The notes under the pieces are model-generated. The model ran no database searches and was not told the origin of the DNA. It saw only the letters and a program-made list of their open reading frames with translations. Of a stretch of 64,000 bases of DNA, positions 59,304 to 64,000 are shown in pieces. The translations under genes and the position numbers were made by a program. Origin of the DNA: Owenia fusiformis (Eukaryota; Annelida; Polychaeta; Sabellida; Oweniidae); the NCBI GenBank assembly GCA_903813345.2, contig CAIIXF020000003.1:9876218-9940217 (forward strand). Direction: 5' to 3'. The first letter of the stretch is position 1, and each line of letters starts with the position of its first letter.

Positions 59304-59361
59304 ATGACATTTATGAACCGATCAACCTTTCATGAAAGGTTGATCGTTTCATAAATGTCAT
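59304..59361. repeat. 58-bp near-perfect palindrome
   Basis: Starts atgacatttatgaa and reads the same on the other strand with one mismatched pair; the centre is tttcatgaaa. It could form a cruciform or an RNA hairpin. No flanking duplication was checked. Confidence 0.8.
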
Positions 59362-59734
59362 TTTACACATGATTCGAAATACTCATTTTGGATAAACTGT
59401 ATACATTGGAAATCATGAACACATTGTGCTATTTTTAGCTTGTGTAAAGTTAATTATACATGTACTACAGTGAAACAGTTCCTATTGTAGTGTTCATTAG
59501 GCTATTTTCTAGTTTTCATCATAATAAAATGATACCCTGGAAAAACATTAATATACTGTGAACAACGAGAAACCATAGAGATAGCACAGAACATTGATTC
59601 CTTAAATGCGCAACCATAAAGGACTTTTTGAGAACGTGCTACTGTACTATAAAGCTGGGGACATATTCCAGATAGTAAAGACATCATATATTTGAGGACA
59701 TAGAAGTCCCCACGGACTAGGTGGGTCCATGGGG

Positions 59735-60070
59735 ATTATTCAAAGGTCAGATTGCAAGGTCACCTAAAGGCCAATACCTAGGTATTTGGAGTTCTAAGAC
59801 CCTTGGCTTGGGGCTTTTGTGATCCTTGGCGATGATTAGTTGAACTGTGAAAGGTGATCTCAAGTCAAAGGTCTATAGACTGTAAGCCTTTTTAAGGTAC
59901 ATGATGGATACTGTGACCCTTAGCGACTAATTATTAGGTGACCTTAGGTCAAAGTCAATGTTTATGGGCCAAGATCATCACAAGGTCAAAGGTGAATATC
60001 TAGATAGTTGGCGTTTCAAGGCGTTTGGACAAGTTCATCTCAATTCAAAAATTGGTAAAGGTCAAATGAT
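59735..60070. promoter_or_regulatory. AGGTCA half-site cluster
   Basis: Multiple nuclear-receptor half-sites. They include a direct repeat with 1-base spacing (AGGTCA-A-AGGTGA at 59983-59995), AGGTCAAAGTCA at 59946-59957, and an everted pair TGACCT-T-AGGTCA just before it. It ends about 660 bases upstream of the P450 coding start. Such tracts also occur inside old interspersed repeats, so function is only a suggestion. Confidence 0.3.
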
Positions 60071-60728
60071 CAATATACAGGTATTTAACATTTTATGGGG
60101 GCTGCTGCCATATGCGGGCTGCTGTTACCCTTGGTGACCCACTCGAACGGGTAGTTTGCTAGTGAAGATAAAGATTTAAGTCCGGGATGATCCCGTGACC
60201 ATATGGATTTTGAAGAAAAAGACCTTCCCTCAATAACGTAGTACTTGTTTTAAAAAATCATTCCGCTATGGATAAAAAATTATAAAAAACAATTAAATAT
60301 TAAACTTTAAACAAATAAAATAAATTTTAAACTAAAAAGTCAATGAAAATTGTAGTATCATAAATTACTCCACCCACCTCTAGAAATGACATTTTTCACC
60401 AAAACGTACATTTTGTTCAGACATATTAGTAATTAATTACCCTATCAAGAATTAATTATTATATGACCTCATTTACCGAACAATAGATGGCGCTTTTCTG
60501 AGCAAAAAATAACTCAGAGCTTTACCATGTACAATGAGGTACGTCAGCAAGAAGTAGCCATTGTTTGAAACGTCATGATAATGAAAAAAGATATATTGTT
60601 AACGAATCTGGTAGAACCCCTGCTCCGGCCTGTAATTGTACTAATTACGAGAATGTCAAACAATTCAGTTTTTCGAATGTTACTCTTTATTTTACAAATA
60701 CATAATCTTGTTATTTTCTTTTTTCAGG

Positions 60729-63267
60729 ATGGTGACGTCGGTACTGATGTTTGTATGGACCAACTGGGTGTCAAGTCTGATGACAGTGACATTGTTGACC
60801 TTAATAACAATAAAGTACCTAGATTCAAGAAGGTGGAAGTTGCCACCAGGACCATTTGCTTGGCCAGTGATAGGTACATTTTGAAACCAATATTACGTTT
60901 TCTGTCTAAAAAGAGAACTACTAAAATGAAAAATATTTGCCCTTTAATTAACAAAAATGCTTCGAATCAGAATGAAACACATGTAGACATAATATACGAA
61001 GAAAACGTATCAATTGAAATTAGTCAAAATTAAAACTTTATTGATCATGTTCGTATACGTTATAAGGTATGTACACCATACACATATTTTAGGCTATTTC
61101 ATTTTCACTACATCATATAAGACAGTGTTTACTTGCATATGCTTTAGCTTTTATTTTTGTTTGGAATGGTGTGTTTTTTTGGTTGCCATGATATGCTCTT
61201 AGTTTTTGCTTTATGCTTCCATATCATGGTAAACGTATTCAATTTGATCACAGGAAATGCTTCAATCTTCAAAGCTACTCCCGAAGACAACAGTGGTGCG
61301 AAACGAGTTTTGGCATTGACAAAGAAATACTCGAGTGACATTGTCTCAATTAAACTTGGAACGCAGCAGGCAGTGGTAATGCACAACATAAACGATGTTA
61401 AAGAAGCGTATGCAAAAGAAATATTCAACGATAGACCCGACGGAGTGAGATTGGGATTCAAAGGAATTCTTGGTAACGATGGGCAACAATGGAAAGAACA
61501 GCGACGTTTCGCTTTGCACACGCTTCGAGATTTTGGACTTGGAAAAAATAGAATGGAAGCCGTTATCCAATCGGAACTCGACTATTTCGTTACCGAGATC
61601 TCACGTCACAATGGCGATCCCTTCGATCCGACAGATCTTGTCAGTAACGTAACGGCAAATATCATCAGCTATCTGGTATTTGGGCACAGGTTTGAATATG
61701 ATGATGCAGAATTCCAAGAAATGATACAAATGGTGTGTCAGTTGTTTCAATACGGAAGGAAAGTTTTCTTAGGAAACATGGTACCGTTGATAAAATTATT
61801 TCCGTATTATACCCAGGGGAAAGCTAAACTTGACCAGTCACTGGATAGACTATTCAATGGTATATACAAACCTGAGGTATGACACAACTTGATTCATTTC
61901 ACTTTTTTCTCGATGCTTTCGAAATGTATAGCATGACCGATAATGCCAAAACAACACATAGTTAAGTTATATTTTGTCATATCTTAAAATGTAAGAATGA
62001 CCTTCTTTCTCTATAACGCAAAATAGCTGTTAGGATAAAGCACGTACACTCTTGGCATCCCCGGGTTCTGTTGCCCACCTCTAAATTGATATAATCGGGA
62101 ACCTTATTTCTAACTACAGGGTGGGCCAAAAAACGCCACTTTTTTCAAAACACTATATCTATAACTTTTTTTATTTTCCAACCTACATACCCCAAATTTT
62201 GCAGTTATATAGTGCCAAGGGTTCTTAGTAATAATATAATGTAACGAGTCCTTCAACGGGGATTATATTTGATCTAAAAAGAGGAGTTCAATTGGTCCGC
62301 CACCCCATTTGATGATAGATTTTAGTTTTAGTCGCCTTGCTGATATAGCAGTATCAATGAAATGTTAGCTATATTTTTTTCAATGTATCTTAATTGCCAG
62401 CTTTAGTTAAGCAATTTATTAGATCGGGTGCCTTCATACCATCTCCTGGAGACCTCCCCATGCCCTATACTCACTTGGGTTTGAATAAAGGCTATTAGCT
62501 TGCGGTCATCAGGGCGTATCAGTTTAGGAACATTATGCAAATTATGCTTATTTCTCATGGCACACCACATGTTTAAGTGAGACGCTGGTAACATATTTTA
62601 TTCAAGCAAAAGTGTATAATTCATGATCAATGGCTAGATGACAACCTCGAGTTTCATTTGGTATGTGAATTATGATTTTGTATCAACAATTAAAAAAGTT
62701 ATAGCATTTTGAAAAAAAGTGGCGTTTTTTGGCCCACCCTGTATATTGTCCTCTTACCTTAATACTCGACTCGATCGGGCAAATGAAAGCCTGTGATGTG
62801 AAAAACAGCCTACGGGGGACCATAATTTTACAGGTTTCACGTAATCATTCTTCAAAAGAGTGTTTAAAGATTAACCTCCCTATTATTTCAGTTTGAACAG
62901 CACTTAAAGGAATATGACCCAAACAACATAGAGGATTATGTATCAGCTTTCATTAAAGAAATGAAACAACATGAAAATTCAACAGAACAACATTGGTTCA
63001 CGGGTAGGTTCTCCTCTACAATGCTTTGTCCACACAACAGAATTCGATATATGTGTCTTACCTACTTGTCTTAGTACACCATACGCGAATATATTTGCAC
63101 TACTGTTATACACCAAAATGTTCTTAATGTATCATACAATGACTGGGGGTTGATTTAGTAGTTTAAGACTACGTTCAATGATGATGAAATGTTTTAGAGG
63201 AGCAGTTGTTATATAACATCGGAGATCTTTTTCAAGCTGGCACCGACACAACAGCAGGCTCGATAAG
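60729..63267 (+). CDS. CYP2-type cytochrome P450, N-terminal part, continues past window
   Basis: Membrane-bound ER monooxygenase. Exons seen: 60729-60873, 61254-61876, 62892-63003 and 63198-63267, phases 1, 0, 1, 2, giving the first 316 residues of roughly 500. Exon 1 has the membrane anchor and the hinge KLPPGPFAWPVIG. Exon 2 has the C-helix WKEQR (Trp128, Arg132). Exons 3-4 give FTEEQLL and the I-helix AGTDTTAG with the oxygen-binding Asp/Thr. The K-helix ExxR and heme Cys lie in later exons outside the window. It belongs to the microsomal CYP2 clan; substrate unknown. Exon 1 is read in a different frame from the longest open frame there (60575-61033), which is an artefact. Confidence 0.9.
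62115..62743. mobile_element. Mariner-type MITE in P450 intron
   Basis: Element 62117-62741 has TIRs of about 35 bases (cagggtgggccaaaaaacgc at the left) and TA at 62115-62116 and 62742-62743. It is 625 bases with no transposase frame, and sits in the intron between P450 exons 2 and 3. Confidence 0.88.
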
Positions 63268-64000
63268 GTAAACATCATTACTATATGTTTTAAATTTATG
63301 GGTTTTCCGTTTGCAAATAACAACCCAAAGGATGAGTCTGGGAATGAGTCTGGGTATCGACTTAGAAAATATTGAAAATTGTCATGTCTGAAAAACCAAC
63401 TCAATCACACATATTATTAAACTTCAGTATCTTATCCTTCTTATGAGATTACAAAAATTTCAATTTGTATCACAATTGATGAAGAACATTGGGATCAAAG
63501 ACAGTGCATATCACTTTGTCAGAATTGAAAAAAAATCAATGGCAAATATTAAAGGAATTATTTATACACAAAAAGTGTGGAACATATCCTCCAAAACATT
63601 GCTTACTTTCTTTGTTTAGACATTGAATGGTATTTCTGGATAAGTGAATTGGTGTTTATCTGGGTAATCAAGGGATTATAGTCACTCAAAGGTACTGAGC
63701 ATCCAGTTTTGACACTTCAATTGTGTTGGTGAAGTTACACATATTTCAGTCGTCAAATTCATGCTGAGCGCAACATTTTGGTTTCAATTTTATAATCTCT
63801 ATACATGACCCTGGTGATGAAGAGCCAGAATCAGTCAAAAAACCTAAACCGGAAAACTGTGCTCAATGTGAAAACTAAAAGTGAAGCAACTTTTTTTCTG
63901 ATATTTCTTACATCAAATGGCAGCCATCTTGTTTTTCCCCCTTCAAATTAAACTGGTGGGAAATTCAAAAATTTGAAAAAAATTTAATCCTTAAATATAT
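63268..64000. other. P450 intron, to window end
   Basis: After the phase 2 donor at 63268 I see no exon encoding the K-helix region. The sequence is AT-rich and looks intronic. Confidence 0.5.

Larger units (their letters stand above)
58915..60728. other. Intergenic region upstream of the P450
   Basis: Contains the 58-base palindrome at 59304-59361 and the AGGTCA-rich tract at 59735-60070, listed separately. The last bases before 60728 form a T-rich acceptor (ttttttcag at 60719-60727), so a non-coding 5' exon probably lies upstream. Confidence 0.5.

Noticed and set aside
60575-61033. 152-codon open frame upstream of the P450
   Set aside because: The same DNA in another frame from 60729 encodes the CYP2 membrane anchor and PPGP hinge with a matching splice phase, so the longer frame is an artefact.

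Overview
This is an AT-rich stretch of an animal nuclear genome. The genes are split by introns with GT-AG sites, coding density is low, and transposons of many classes sit in introns and between genes. The gene families (PAN-domain protein, cholinesterase-like esterase, thrombospondin/trypsin protein, GT92 glycosyltransferase, uronyl 2-O-sulfotransferase-like enzyme, CYP2-type P450) and the Ngaro-type retrotransposon fit a marine invertebrate bilaterian. I cannot fix the phylum from sequence alone.

Layout: 1-3.8 kb, a decayed LINE. 4.9-9.8 kb (+), a small secreted PAN protein whose long intron holds a 1.67-kb element with perfect 51-bp inverted ends and a 5-bp target duplication (Transib-like). 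11.4-17.0 kb (-), a ten-exon carboxylesterase/cholinesterase-like gene. 18.5-19.8 kb, a foldback element and a hAT MITE. 20.2-23.7 kb (-), a Cys-rich/TSP1/trypsin-like/TSP1 gene whose protease has lost its catalytic His and Ser and carries a frameshift. 23.7-28.9 kb, repeats only. 28.9-41.0 kb (+), a GT92 gene with three exons; one intron holds a 29-bp satellite and paired MITEs, the other an intact Ngaro-like retrotransposon. 41.1-42.1 kb, a mariner-like relic. 45.2-46.2 kb (-), a single-exon sulfotransferase. 47.6-49.5 kb (-), a four-exon gene for a small secreted all-helical protein whose exon pattern resembles class I helical cytokines. 50-53 kb, tandem repeats. 53.6-58.9 kb, a three-layer nest: a tRNA-derived SINE interrupted by a 4.9-kb palindrome whose left arm is interrupted by a hAT MITE. 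60.7-63.3 kb (+), the first four coding exons of a CYP2-type P450 that runs off the window.

Multigene exon models were built by hand from splice sites and codon phase; in every multi-exon gene the intron phases close. The genes do not form one pathway. Several products are secreted or membrane-bound (PAN protein, esterase, TSP1/protease homologue, helical protein) or predicted Golgi/ER enzymes (GT92, sulfotransferase, P450).

Main points to follow up: the cytokine-like gene, the Transib-like element, the young Ngaro insertion, the dead protease, the altered active site of the esterase, and the nested palindrome with its built-in empty site.
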